A stretch of 64,000 nt of DNA, from NCBI GenBank assembly GCA_019925095.2, contig CM034411.1, positions 15,934,001 through 15,998,000 of the forward strand, written 5' to 3'. The position numbers were made by a program, and so were the translations under genes. Under the pieces are notes generated by a model, which made no database searches, was not told where the DNA came from, and saw only the letters and a program-made list of their open reading frames with translations. Every line of letters starts with the position of its first letter. Position 1 is the stretch's first letter. This DNA is from Dendrolimus kikuchii. Its lineage: Eukaryota > Arthropoda > Insecta > Lepidoptera > Lasiocampidae. Shown here piece by piece: positions 22,033 through 33,325 of the stretch.

Positions 22033-22222
22033 ATCAATGGAGTTCTTGGGACAATTGAAAAGGCCAAATTTGAGTATACAGTTCACAATTCTCACAAAAC
22101 CACATAATAATTACTTAAAAACTATCTTATTCTACAATAGGTACTCTAGTTCATTTTAAAATAAAATTATTTTTTAGAAAACAGAACTACACAAAATAAT
22201 GTTACCCTTTCAGATCCCGCCA
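22033..22222 (+). repeat. Interspersed repeat family B, copy 3 (5' part missing)
   Basis: GGAGTTCTTGGGACAATTGA, ATACAGTTCACAATTCTCAC and CAGATCCCGCCAAAAATTG follow copy 2 in order. Confidence 0.6.
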
Positions 22223-22922
22223 AAAATTGCTTGCAATAATGATTTAATGGTATCGAAATAAAATGTACCTACAAGAATATTTAATAGGAGTTCCACATTC
22301 TCGCGAGAAACCATTTTATATTTTCGTTTCTCACGGTGTTCTTGCGACAACGTCGAGGGAATGTAGAATGTACTTACCTGCAGACAAATATATTACACAT
22401 TGTATATCTTCACGACAATGTTTTGGTGAAATGACATTGACATTTGTTTTACCATTGCCATGTAAGAAGCTTTTGGGCTCATATTAATGTATTCTGTGGT
22501 TTGTAGACAATTCGAGTGTCTACTTTCGTTAGGCAAACTTTAGCTACAATGTATTATCAGTACAGCAACACATGTTATTTATTGTACTTCGAATTGCTAT
22601 AATGTCCGTGCCACCAAAACGTGTAATATTATACCGGATGACAACAAAATTAGCCATCAGTGTTAAATTAATTGATAATATGAAAGGTGAATGTGGGGCA
22701 ATACCGCCGGAAACACATATATCTATCACTATTATATGAATCATCAACTGGATTTGAAAATTAGTTACGAAAAGAACACGGCTGCCCCATTACGAAATCT
22801 AGTAACTAACAATTTTAAATGCTTTTTCAAATTTGTATTATAAAGACTGCCATAAAAATGGCTGTGTGACATTTTTTTTTTCCACGATTGTATCATTGTT
22901 ACACATAAGTATTTCCTTTAAT

Positions 22923-23055
22923 GTCCGGTTCCCATATCTTACTAAACGTTCATTTGCCTTACTACTGATTGTAATTTAATGTAAGTTCCACACAAGGAAT
23001 GTCAAATATCTACTGATAGATAGTAAGGCAAGCGAATGAATAATAAAAGGTGTGA
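22923..23055. mobile_element. MITE family M2, copy c
   Basis: GGTTCCCATATCTTACTAAA and CATTTGCCTTACTACTGATT at the left, with TAGTAAGGCAAGCGAATGA at the right, make an imperfect palindrome like 21507. Confidence 0.6.
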
Positions 23056-23267
23056 TATGCTCATTGGTTAGGTTGCCTAAAAGAGATTGATTGTAGCGAT
23101 GAACCGCCTTTTTTTACCAATAAAATATTATATATATGCCTTTATGTAATTGTTTATTTTGGCGAACAATAGAGTGATACCAATTTAATTTTTATTTTTA
23201 ACAAAACACTCAATAAATCATTATAAATTGCTTTCCATGGTTTATTATGGTCTTGAGTGGTATATAC

Positions 23268-23452
23268 ACTGTGTTCATAAAGGTTTCATCACTATATTTA
23301 CCTTCACCGTTAGCACGTTCTAATTATAGCAATATGCATATTCAGAAAACTACCCAAGTGGTGCACAATTTCGAGGCAGGGTTCGAAGCCACGCTTTTTG
23401 AGTTGCGACAAGTGCGCTGACCACTAAGCTATCATGGCTTCACACAATGAGT
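23268..23452 (-). mobile_element. tRNA-headed SINE (family U), copy 2
   Basis: The minus strand reads AGCTTAGTGGTCAGCGCACT, then GGCTTCGAACCC, then GTTTTCTGAATATGCATATT and AACGTGCTAACGGTGAAGG, colinear with copy 1. Confidence 0.7.
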
Positions 23453-23499
23453 TTATCTACCAAATGTTAGTTTAGGAGTTAAGAGTTTCGTATTATTGC

Positions 23500-23755
23500 G
23501 TCAGTTTAGCAGATAGGCCCACCTGATGGGAACCTGTTAACATCGCCTGTGGACATTTGTAATACCAAAGATGTTACCAATGTGCTGCCTGGTCACTAAT
23601 GCAGGAACACAACTCAAGATAGTTATAGCGGCATATTCTAGACCAGGGGTAGTAGTCATCCAGACGGGCAAATACCCGGACTGTGGGTTGTTTTGTCGCT
23701 TTTTACGACAGGCTCCCTGGAAATTGTATTCTTTCTCCCGTTTCTACAAGGCTAG
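23500..23755 (-). mobile_element. SINE-A copy 7 (diverged)
   Basis: TCAGTTTAGCAGATAGGCCC through GGGTTGTTTTGTCGC to TTGTATTCTTTCTCCCG, with small deletions; probably an older copy. Confidence 0.75.
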
Positions 23756-23818
23756 ATGGAGAAATCTTTGTACATAGCGTGAATAAATAAAAGAAATGTT
23801 TGTTTAATATATAATTAT

Positions 23819-24003
23819 TAGCTGACCCGGCAAATGTTGTTAGTTGTTCTGCCATACCAAAAATCACTGTAGGAGGTTGAAAAATACTTTACGACATATT
23901 CTCATACCTACCAAATGTACAAAAAAAACCATTAAAATAGGTTAAGCCGTTTCGGAGGAGTTCGACCACAAACACTGTGACACGAGATTTTTATATATAT
24001 CAT
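23819..24003 (-). mobile_element. Helitron-like fragment
   Basis: TTAGCTGACCCGGCAAATGT at the left resembles a mutated CTAG end. TAAGCCGTTTCGGAGGAGTT and CTGTGACACGAGATTTTTAT recur at 60215-60275. Confidence 0.45.
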
Positions 24004-24462
24004 TAATCAACGTCTATCAGTTCTATCGAATTATTTTATTAGTCGTCAAATGTATTAATGTCTGCCATTGTTTGAAAATAAGATAATGACGAGAATTAAT
24101 TAATATTAACGCCACTAATTAACAGACAGTTATTAATTTGAACGCAAATTGACGGCAACAAAATAATTAAATTTCCAGTAGAAACACGACTTGAAATTAA
24201 ACCCAATCTCGTTAAAAAGTTTATTATCGAGTTTTGAGTGTACTGTTACAATGAATTCAGAATTATGCCATTGTCAAGCATATTGCGATTCAGAATCACC
24301 TAACGGCTTGTTCCCGCTTGGCGGGTGTCGGGCGCAGTCTTAATCGCGTGTCGACGCTTCTATTCACACTAGTCGGTTGTCGAATCTGATCGAAGACATT
24401 TTTTTTTAAATTTATTGTCCAATATGCTTACATTCATATACAGTAGAAACACATTTGTCTGT

Positions 24463-24735
24463 GGCACAGAAACCTCATTTGGCGGGAACCGAAAGGGGAC
24501 GTTGTACTGTGAAGTTTTATTTTCTAAAAATGTGTAAAATTACTTTAAAATGAACAATAGTTGTAGGATATTGATAGTTTTTGAGTAGTAATTATGTGTT
24601 TTTGTGAGAACGGTGAACTGTATAATTAAATGTGGCCTTTCGAGTTGTCACAAGAACTCCGTTGAATGGTGTGGATTGTAGCCTACAATACAACTGCGCC
24701 TGGCTTAAAGGCCTAGTTGCCAAGCCTTAGACATA
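24463..24735 (-). repeat. Interspersed repeat family B, copy 4 (inverted)
   Basis: GGCGGGAACCGAAAGGGGAC to GCCTAGTTGCCAAGCCTTAG and then an A-run. It is the reverse complement of copy 2 and shows the A-rich end that suggests retroposition. Confidence 0.7.
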
Positions 24736-24989
24736 AAAAAATAGGTATATTCGTGCCGCAGAGAGTCGTGTACACAATATTGTTATATCAAAAATAGGAG
24801 CAATATGTGTCTGCGCGATCTGTGGCAGAGAGCAGCTAGCGATGGGGGAAAGAAGAGAGAGTGGAGAAATGGTTGCCAGGCCAAGGGCATCCGACGTAAT
24901 GAAACATGTAAAATATAAAGAATTTAAAAAAGAAAAAAAGTTAATTAGTAATGTGAGATGCAATAATTCGACGAAAGTTGTAATATTTA

Positions 24990-25453
24990 TTTCCATATAG
25001 GTCAGTATGGCATGAAGCACTTGAAATGAGAGCTTTACATTTACCTTACATATACCTCGTATGTAAGGTAAATGTAAGTGATATGATAAGAAACAGTGTG
25101 ATAAGAACGTTGTGGCTTGAAAGAGGATGTGGTGACACGATTTGAAAAAGGAATGTTAAGGTGGTTTGGGCATATAGAGCGAATGAATGAAAGCAGAATC
25201 ACAAAACAAGTATATTGCAGTAATGTGAGTTGTATAGTCGGTTCCGGACAACCGCGACATACTCACAATTATCAAATTGAAGATATTTTGAAGAAAGGTC
25301 ATGTGAAAAGCACTTAGCGTGTAGGGATGAAAAGATTAATGAAAGTTCATAAAACGAAGTGCTTGTCAGGATGGTGTCAGGTGGAAATCCGTCGTCTCTG
25401 CCTACCCCTACACCAATGCGAAACAGGCGTGTTAATATGTATGTATGTATGTA
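24990..25453 (+). mobile_element. Diverged relative of RTE family 1
   Basis: The piece FEKGMLRWFGHIERMNESRI, TKQVYCSNVSC, and a (TATG)n tail after a YPYTN-type end parallel family 1, but identity is low and the frame is broken. A perfect 18-bp hairpin (25035-25077) interrupts the 5' part. Confidence 0.7.
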
Positions 25454-25947
25454 CAGTGTAAACTCTATGTAACGTCACTCGATTTAACGTCAAACTCCTT
25501 TAAGCGTCCAAATCACTCGGCTTTGGTTGGTTTAACTTGTCTTCCATACAATGATACACTCTATATAGCATTACACCCACTCCTAATAACGACAACAATT
25601 AAGTAATAAAAAGCACCTTTTAAGTTGCCAAAATTAGTAAAAGCTGCGTAACTAGCTGTGTAGGTTTTTTTATCGCTTTATTGTCCTAGCCCGTAATAAA
25701 CTCGACTGTCGGCATCATGCATACCGAAATTTCTAAGTACTTCCTATATCACCAAGATGCCTCAATACCACATGATATGGTATGAAGAAACTTTGATATG
25801 AAGAAACTAAGTAAAAAAATACAACAAAATTACTGGTGCAGCAAAAGACGTCAGACAAAAATAACAGACTTATCTCCATTTAACGACAAATCTCTATAAA
25901 GCCGTAAAATGCAGTCTCTTCACTGTCGTTATATAGAGTTTTCGCTG
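25454..25947. mobile_element. pogo/Tigger-like non-autonomous element
   Basis: The terminal repeats CAGTGTAAACTCTATGTAAC and ATATAGAGTTTTCGCTG are inverted, flanked by a TA duplication. There is no transposase frame. It inserted at the microsatellite tail of the RTE relative just upstream. Confidence 0.7.
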
Positions 25948-26868
25948 TATATAGATAATAACATCACTGTAAAGGTTTATCAGTTTATATAGTCTAGGTA
26001 TGGGAGCACATATGCCATCCTTCCATCCCGTTCCTCCTGTCTGATTCCTGAGTCATCCCGCTATCGCATCTTAAAGGCTAACAAGGCGTTAGTTTCGCCG
26101 TTGATGACGACCACTACCACTTTCTATGAGCTCAGCCGTCCGCTTGCTTACCGGGTTCGTAATAAAAAATGGGCATGGACATAAGTCCTTTTATAGTGGA
26201 CTTTTCTATTTTTTTTAAGGGATTTTATTACTCAGTGACATACATCAGATAATACAAATTAAAAAAAAAAACACTTATTTTTAAATTATCGGTTAACACA
26301 CAACACAAGTCTTTTGCTTGCTGGACTTGTGGAAGATTACCATCGCGAAATTAAAACCTCATTAAGTTCCACTGCCATATTTCTCTTCTAATTACTTTCG
26401 GTCTTAATTTTTCAAATTGCAAATGTCAGAAAATTTTCCTTAACGTTCTTGAAGGTACCTCCCAATTATCCACGTCTTTTTCTGCCTTGAAATTAAAGTA
26501 ATAAAGCGAACAGAAGCGATCCCCTGCTAACTGACCAAATTAAATTTGCATATTTTCAAAGCGGGGCAGGCAGCGGTGTACTATAATTGTAGTACGAATT
26601 AATTACGTCATAAAATATTTCTAGCATCTTTCTTATTCTTGCCAAAGAAAAATATATTATTTCATACTAAAATCATGGAAGAAGAAAAACGTGACTTGTG
26701 TTAAAAGGCACGCTTTGCAAGTTGGTGGTCACCCGGTTTTTGTTTCTATAGAAAATCTCTATGGGATTTTCAATCGAATTGAAACATAATTATTTTATTA
26801 AACCTAACTCAGTCGTAAATTGTCAGACAGGGTAGATAATACTTTATTCTTTAGCAAAATGAACTGCA
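25948..26868. other. No feature recognised
   Basis: It has homopolymer A/T runs around 26210-26275 and otherwise ordinary AT-rich DNA, with no coding signature. Confidence 0.4.
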
Positions 26869-27330
26869 TAATTATAACTTCTTGACAAAACAACAGGCGG
26901 CCTTATTGCCAAAAGCGATCTCTTCCAAGCAACCTAAAATAAGTTCTTAACTAATTTGACACAGGAAATAAGATGGGAAGAACCTTATAATTTAAATACA
27001 TACACACACACACACATACAACTTCACGCCAGTTCCCTTGCGGGGTAGGCACGAACAACAGAGCGCCATTTAGGCTTATTCTTACACACCTCACTTGCTT
27101 CTTTGACATTCATAACTCTTGTCATGCACGCTCGTCTGTTCTTAAGGCTCCTGACATCACCTTCTGCTAGTACACGATCAATTTGATCATGGAAGGTGTG
27201 TCCAAATACATACACTAATTTATAAATTTAACACATATATAAATACAGATAGATATGTACATGTATAGAATACGTATACATAAATTTATCTAAATAAAAT
27301 ATATACACAACATATACTATCATTATATTG
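26869..27330 (-). mobile_element. CR1-like LINE 3'UTR, split by RTE copy c
   Basis: GGCGGCCTTATTGCCAAAAG, CGATCTCTTCCAAGCAACCT, then AT-rich sequence as at 40340-40540. The RTE insertion at 27006-27203 interrupts it. Confidence 0.55.
27006..27203 (-). mobile_element. RTE-like LINE family 1, copy c
   Basis: Flanked by the 12-bp duplication AAATACATACAC (26994-27005 and 27204-27215). The tail has become (CA)n. It encodes only TFHDQIDRVLAEGDVRSLKN through YPARELA. Confidence 0.88.
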
Positions 27331-27364
27331 ACAAGCATATTTATGTATACCAATCTTTGACAAA

Positions 27365-27719
27365 TATAATTTGTTTTATTCCTGCCACGGGCTGTCTGGA
27401 AGAGATCGCTTCTTAGCGATAAGACCGCCCATTGTGCACATTTAGAATACTTTTATGCTGAAGTTTTTCTGTTTTCTGTAATACATACATACATGCATAC
27501 ATAACTTCACGCCAGTTCCCTTGCGGGGTAGGCACGAACAACAGAGCGCCATTTAGGCTTATTCTTACACACCTCACTTGCTTCTTTGACATTCATAACT
27601 CTTGTCATGAACGCTCGTCTGTTCTTAAGGCTCCTGACATCACCTTCTGCTAGTACACGATCAATTTGATCAATTTGATGATTTGTTTTCTGTAATGGTG
27701 TACAATAAAGTGTTATATA
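27365..27719 (+). mobile_element. CR1-like LINE 3'UTR end, split by RTE copy d
   Basis: TGTCTGGAAGAGATCGCTTC, TAGCGATAAGACCGCCC, then after the insertion GGTGTACAATAAAGTGTTA. The UTR becomes continuous when 27483-27696 is removed. Confidence 0.7.
27483..27683 (-). mobile_element. RTE-like LINE family 1, copy d
   Basis: Flanked by the 13-bp duplication TGTTTTCTGTAAT (27470-27482 and 27684-27696). It has a (TACA)n tail. The 200-bp body encodes the last ~55 residues, ending YPARELA. Confidence 0.92.
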
Positions 27720-27724
27720 TATCT

Positions 27725-27760
27725 CTCCCCCCCCCTCCCCCCCCCCCTTTTTTTAGGGGA
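27725..27760. repeat. Poly-C and poly-T tract
   Basis: C-runs of 10 and 12 bases separated by a T, followed by a T-run, just after the LINE end. Such tracts are prone to assembly error. Confidence 0.7.
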
Positions 27761-28354
27761 CCAAATGGCAACTATTCCGCATGAAACTAAACAAGAATCA
27801 CGTAAATCGGATCATAAATCTCGGAGTAATCGGTGAACATACATAAAAAAACACAAAAAAAACATTCCGGCGAATTGAGAACCTCCTCCTTTTTTTGAAG
27901 TCGGTAAAAAACCGTTAAAACGTAGTTTTATTATGTATACAAGTCGCGAAACCTTAAGAAAATATTATGGCAACAATGTGATGTTAAAGCCTTCCTGCCC
28001 GCGCCATATTGAACCAGCTTGTCTACTCAAATGAACGTCGTCTAATTTAACAGTCATGTTATATAACAAGACGAGAACAATGGCCCAGTCGTTAGAGCAT
28101 ACAATGTATTGAAGATAACACATCGTGATCCATTGTACTCCTTAGATATACCTCCGGTATTGTTTCAATGGATTTAAATCCGGGATTTAGCTTCAGCTAT
28201 AAATGCTATGTAGCGGCGATTGACTTGTGTCACTCGATAAAGCACGAACTATTTTCTAAAATCGTAAACACTGCGTTCTTCGTATTTTAACATTGTATGC
28301 TCCTTCATGACGACATTAGGCAGGCCTGGCCTTAAAAAGAAATTATGTATATTA

Positions 28355-28561
28355 TGCAAAAGTCGTGGAAGGCCACGACACACCTTCCGTGATCAAATTG
28401 ACCGTGTACTAGCAGAAGGTGATGTCAGGAGCCTTAAGAACAGACGAGCGTGCATGACAAGAGCTATGAATGTTAAAGAAGCAAGTGAGGTGTGTAAGAA
28501 TAAGCCTAAATGGCGCTCTGTGGTTCGTGCCTACCCCGCAAGGGAACTGGCGTGAAATGTA
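28355..28561 (+). mobile_element. RTE-like LINE family 1, copy e
   Basis: The 8-bp flanking repeat GTATATTA (28347-28354 and 28562-28569). It encodes SRGRPRHTFRDQIDRVLAEG through YPARELA. The TATG tail is lost. Confidence 0.85.
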
Positions 28562-28649
28562 GTATATTACAATGTATTTTTTATATTGAGTTTATTTCTA
28601 CCATAAAGAACACGTAACGTTGCCATTGCCAAAATAATAAAAAAATAGT

Positions 28650-29028
28650 GGTCGCCCAGTGGTCGAAATTCGACCATAATAATTAGTTTAAATTATAAGT
28701 TTGAACATTATTAAGGTTCTGTTGTCAAAGACTATACTTCTATAATCACAGACTTTGCCAAGGCTACACTAGTAATTTGACTTTAATAATAAGCAAAGAG
28801 TATATATGCGTGTGTGTTTCAAATACGTGGTATTGTGTATGTAATGTTTATTTTTATTCTTTTGATGTATGTTTATGCGTAATTTTTTAAAAAAGAATAG
28901 CATTTTGCCCTCCTTTTCTATATAAAATATGAGTGTGCGAAATTTCATACTTCTCCGTCTGCGCAATTTTTGTAAAAAAGTGTACAAAGTTTTTGCTTCC
29001 CATATTAATATAATGATGATAATTAATT
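28650..29028. repeat. Interspersed repeat R2, copy 1
   Basis: TTCTGTTGTCAAAGACTATA, CTTCTATAATCACAGA and GCGAAATTTCATACTTCTCC recur in the same order and spacing at 54455-54828. It has no coding frame and its class is unknown. Confidence 0.65.
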
Positions 29029-29260
29029 TACTGGGCTATAAAAATATAGAACAAAAACTAAAAGTTTTTAGACAAATAATGAGAAGAATTATACAAAAAT
29101 TATCTTATCTTCTATAACATTTTGCATTTCACTTAGTTTTAAAATCAACTTAACTCACTATTATAGACATTTCTAAATCCACTATAACAGAATTAAATCA
29201 ATAATGGCCAGTTTCTAGATCTTACTACTAAATTTACTTGACATTGGTGGAAATATGACA

Positions 29261-29665
29261 TCTATACTAATACTATAATAATATTATAAATATGTACAGT
29301 TTGTTTGTTCGGGCTAATCTCCGGTATTATTGATCCGATTTTGAAAATTCTTTCAGCAGTAGAAAGCTACATTATTCCCGAGTGGCATAGGCTTTGTTTG
29401 ATTGTGTTATTAATTATTAATAAATCAAAAAGTAAAAATGTTATACGCCCAGCGAACTGGGCTCGTGAACGCCTGTGAAATATGTTACAGCAATAACGTT
29501 CCACGCAAGAATTGCGCACCTCCTCGTACGAGGCACTGCGAGTGCTTTCTGCGTTTATGAATTAATTAAAGGTTACAAGGCTTAATTAAACATTAACATG
29601 CGTGCGTGCCTGGGTGCATATATATTTTTTAATGTAGCCCAACGATGTGGGCACGGGTCATCACT
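29261..29665 (+). mobile_element. Non-autonomous Helitron (family with 45550), copy 1
   Basis: It starts TCTATACTAATACTATAATA after A. Blocks GATCCGATTTTGAAAATTCT, AACGTTCCACGCAAGAATTG and CACTGCGAGTGCTTTCTGCG match copy 2. The 3' CTAG is mutated. Confidence 0.7.
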
Positions 29666-29878
29666 TCTAAAGAGCTTATGTAAAATTTTAACCGGTAGTT
29701 AGGCAAATAAACCGTAATTATGTCTAGGAACTAGGTATTATTCTATATTCGATGTATAAAATGTTGTCTTTTATTTCACATAATCATTATAAAATATCTT
29801 ATCTATACGAAAATTGATGACCTTTAATTATTATATAACATAAATCAGGACAATCATTGATATAATAATTATGTGATA

Positions 29879-30121
29879 CTAGCTTCTGCCCGCGATTTCG
29901 TCCGCGTGGAATAGTTACAAAAAACCCCCGATCTTGAAAGATTCTTCATTGGTGCTCCGCTCTTATTGGTCTTAGCGTGATGATATATAGCCTATAGCCT
30001 TCCTCGATAAATGGGCTATCTAACACTGAAAGAATTTTTTAAATCAGACCAGTAGTTCCTGAGATTAGCGCGTTCAAGCAAAAAAACAAACAAACTCTTC
30101 AACTTTATATATTAGTATAGA
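29879..30121 (-). mobile_element. Complete 243-bp Lep1-type Helitron
   Basis: The minus strand runs from TCTATACTAATATATAAAGT to the GC hairpin (CGCGGACGAAATCGCG) and CTAG, with host A and T at the borders. It is the uninterrupted counterpart of 6057-6587. Confidence 0.88.
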
Positions 30122-30712
30122 TTTAAAGTTTGTCGTGAATATGTTCGTTCCAAGTCAGTCGAGGGTCCTGTTTGTGATTTTATGGGTATTTGTGACTTTT
30201 CCCTCTGCGATAAGGCGAGTTAATGAGCCCTAGATAATAAAGTTACTTTTCACTGTGTAGTTTTTATCTTCAAGTGTTTATTCAGACTATAAAGGAAATA
30301 TAATTAAAACCTCTTTTATATCTTCATTAAAATATATAGAGCGGTGTAAAATATTTATGAAATTATATTTGCTGTTTTTATAGTTCGCTTAATTAACATG
30401 TGTTGTTTTGGTCTTATGGATAAAATGAAAGAATGTTAGTCTACGATTATCGTGAGAGTATCAAAATAGCTACTAATTTCTATGGAATTATAAGAACGGT
30501 TGTTTGTCTGCTTATCTGTTCCTCTTTCAGCGACCGTGGAATTAATACCAAATGTTTTTTCTTATAAGATTTTTTTTATTAAATTGTCTCTGGACGGTTA
30601 ATTTATAACATTTTCTACCTTAATGTTTAACTTTAGATGATCTTTAAGTCGACTAATACATTATATAGTTAAATAGTGTAATTGATTGTAAAATTGTTTG
30701 CATGTTTTGCAG
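30122..30712. other. No feature recognised
   Basis: AT-rich spacer with no coding or repeat signature that I can support. Confidence 0.4.
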
Positions 30713-30942
30713 GTGGTACGGCCTTTGTCTGACTGGATGTCTACCACCCCTGGTCTAAAGCATGTCACCATAACAACCTTGAGTTGTGTTCCGGCATTAG
30801 TGACCAGGTTCCAGTTTCCCTTAAGAGAGGAGCAGCGCATCTGTAGCAACTTTGGTGTTGCAAATGTCCATAGGCGATGGTAACCGCTTTCCGTCAAGTG
30901 GGCCGTCTGCCTGTCTGCTGAACTCCTGCAATAAAAAAAAAT
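30713..30942 (+). mobile_element. SINE-A copy 8 (5'-truncated)
   Basis: It starts at GGTGGTACGGCCTTTGTCTG and ends CTCCTGCAATAAAAAAAA. 5' truncation with a kept A-tail is the mark of target-primed retroposition. Confidence 0.85.
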
Positions 30943-31221
30943 GTTATAACAAAATAATTATCTGAGGAAATATAGTATATGTTTAGTGTGACTCGTATAG
31001 GGAGGAGGAGCGAGATGGAAGATCTTCCAGCGAGGCCATTGTTGTTCCTCGCAGGCCTAGGCCCATCTGTTATTGTGGGAAATTTGCATATATTCGTAGT
31101 TCGTTTCGGGAATCGTTTGCGACCTCAATTATTGCACAGCGCCATCTATTGGCTTGTAAGTGTTCCACTATATATTTATGAATATCCCTTTGCACTTTCG
31201 AGAGCGGGGATGAATAATATA

Positions 31222-32741
31222 TTTTTCAACACACTTGCTCATAAAGTGGCTCTATGGTCACCGCAATTAAGCACAGAATGACACCCATTATCAAACTGTG
31301 AGTAAAAAACATTATAACTCACTAGTGAGTTATAGATTTTTTTTTTAAATTTTATTGGTTGAGTTGCTTTGTTCTTAAAAAAGTTTTTATTAAAAAAAAA
31401 AGATCGTGTTCTATAGAACAAATAAATTAATGTTCCTATTGCTTGCTCATTTCATGTAACTTCTTATTTCAAATTCAAATTCAAATTTATTTAAATAGAT
31501 AATTTTAACTCGTGCGTGTTTAATAAATAAAACTTTCACTCATATATAACTTTTTTTTATCTACTAAAAATAAAATGAGTTTTTGTTGTTATTTTATTCA
31601 CAAGTGTGTTGAAAAACGTCGTATGATACACGTGTGTATTGATGATTACCGTCCTCGGCTCTCTTAAGACCCTCGCCTACGGCTCGAGTCTCAATGGCGC
31701 CTCGGCGGTAATCACCAATGTTACACACTAGTACCATAATGTACTATTTCAACACACTTGCTCATAAAGTGGCTCTATGGTCACCGCAATTAGGCACAGA
31801 ATGACACCCATTATCAAACTGTGAGTAAAAAACATTATAACTCACTAGTGAGTTATAGATTTTTTTTTAAAATTTTATTGGTTGAGTTGCTTTGTTCTTA
31901 AAAGTTTTTATTCAAAAAAAAAAGATCGTGTTCTATAGAACAAATAAATTAATGTTCCTATTGCTTGCTCATTTCCTGCAACTTCTTATTTAAATAGATA
32001 ATTTTAACTCGTACGTGTTTAATAAATAAAACTTTCACTCATATATAACTTTTTTTATCTACTAAATAAAATGAGTTTTTGTTGTTATTTTATTCACAAG
32101 TGTGTTGAAAAACGTCGTATGATACACGTGTGTATTGATGATTACCGTCCTCGGCTCTCTTAAGACCCTCGCCTACGGCTCGAGTCTCAATGGCGCCTCG
32201 GCGGTAATCACCAATGTTACACACTAGTACCATAATGTACTATTTCACCACACTTGCTCATAAAGTGGCTCTATGGTCACCGCAATTAGGCACAGAATGA
32301 CACCCATTATCAAACTGTGAGTAAAAAACATTATAACACACTAGTGAGTTATAGATTTCTTTTTTAAATTTTATTGGTTGAGTTGCTTTGTTCTTAAAAA
32401 AGATTTTATTCAAAAAAAAAGATCGTGTTCTATAGAACAAATAAATTAATGTTCCTATTGCTTGCTCATTTCATGCAACTTCTTATTTAAATAGATAATT
32501 TTAACTCGTACGTGTTTAATAAATAAAACTTTCACTCATATATAACTTTTTTTTATCTACTAAATAAAATGAGTTTTTGTTGTTATTTTATTCACAAGTG
32601 TGTTGAAAAACGTCGTATGATACACGTGTGTATTGATGATTACCGTCCTCGGCTCTCTTAAGACCCTCGCCTACGGCTCGAGTCTCAATGGCGCCTCGGC
32701 GGTAATCACCAATGTTACACACTAGTACCATAATGTACTAT
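31222..32741. repeat. Triple tandem array, ~0.5-kb unit of alternating inverted-repeat modules
   Basis: Three near-identical units start at about 31222, 31747 and 32243, with periods of ~523 and ~496. Each has TTCAACACACTTG at one side and its exact complement CAAGTGTGTTGAA about 365 bp on; in unit 1 the match is 16 bp. A spacer module follows whose own ends ATTGATGATTACCG and CGGTAATCACCAAT are inverted. Units 1 and 2 contain the perfect 20-bp palindrome ATAACTCACTAGTGAGTTAT. Unit 1 has an extra (TTCAAA)n insert. It has no credible gene. Confidence 0.85.
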
Positions 32742-33312
32742 TATATCCCGCAAAATAGAATAGAATTAACTAATCATATGAGATTTCTTATGTATTTTTA
32801 TAGAATAGTCTCCACTGGTACACATCAGTGGTTTGGACTTCATACAACTGCATTCCCCATAGCCTACCTTTAAGACACTAGCGACCAAAAGGTCGAAAGC
32901 GCCATGCATTCGTTAGCGTTTACGCGTTCTATTGAAACATATTACTACTGTGTCTATAAATTAACAAGCGATCTTTTTTTTTTTATAGCGCTTACATTTT
33001 TTATTCCTGCATATATTATTCCTGTATTACCATCTCTTACGCTCGGTGGCTTTCCACAAGTATTGGATGAAATATCAACTCATAACCCGATCGGGCACCG
33101 ACTTTTGTTTCAAAGTATGCGCTAAGACTGCTGAAATTAAATGTATTAATTGTAATAAGGAAATACATCGAGAGTTAGAAGTTTTTATTTCTTCTATTTC
33201 ACTTTTATCATACATCTAAGTCATCGTCATCAAATCCCGTGCTTTTGTGTATGGTGGATATTGGATCCTTAGGGCCGCTTGCATAACGTTCCTTAAATTT
33301 ATTTAAGAAACA
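32742..33312. other. No feature recognised
   Basis: A 73-codon frame at 32904 is open but has no recognisable protein features or splice support. Confidence 0.4.
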
Positions 33313-33325
33313 CTAAACGCATTTA

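Noticed and set aside
30979..31281. 100-codon frame with a hydrophobic stretch
   Set aside because: It runs into the tandem array, has no upstream splice or promoter context, and has no family resemblance.
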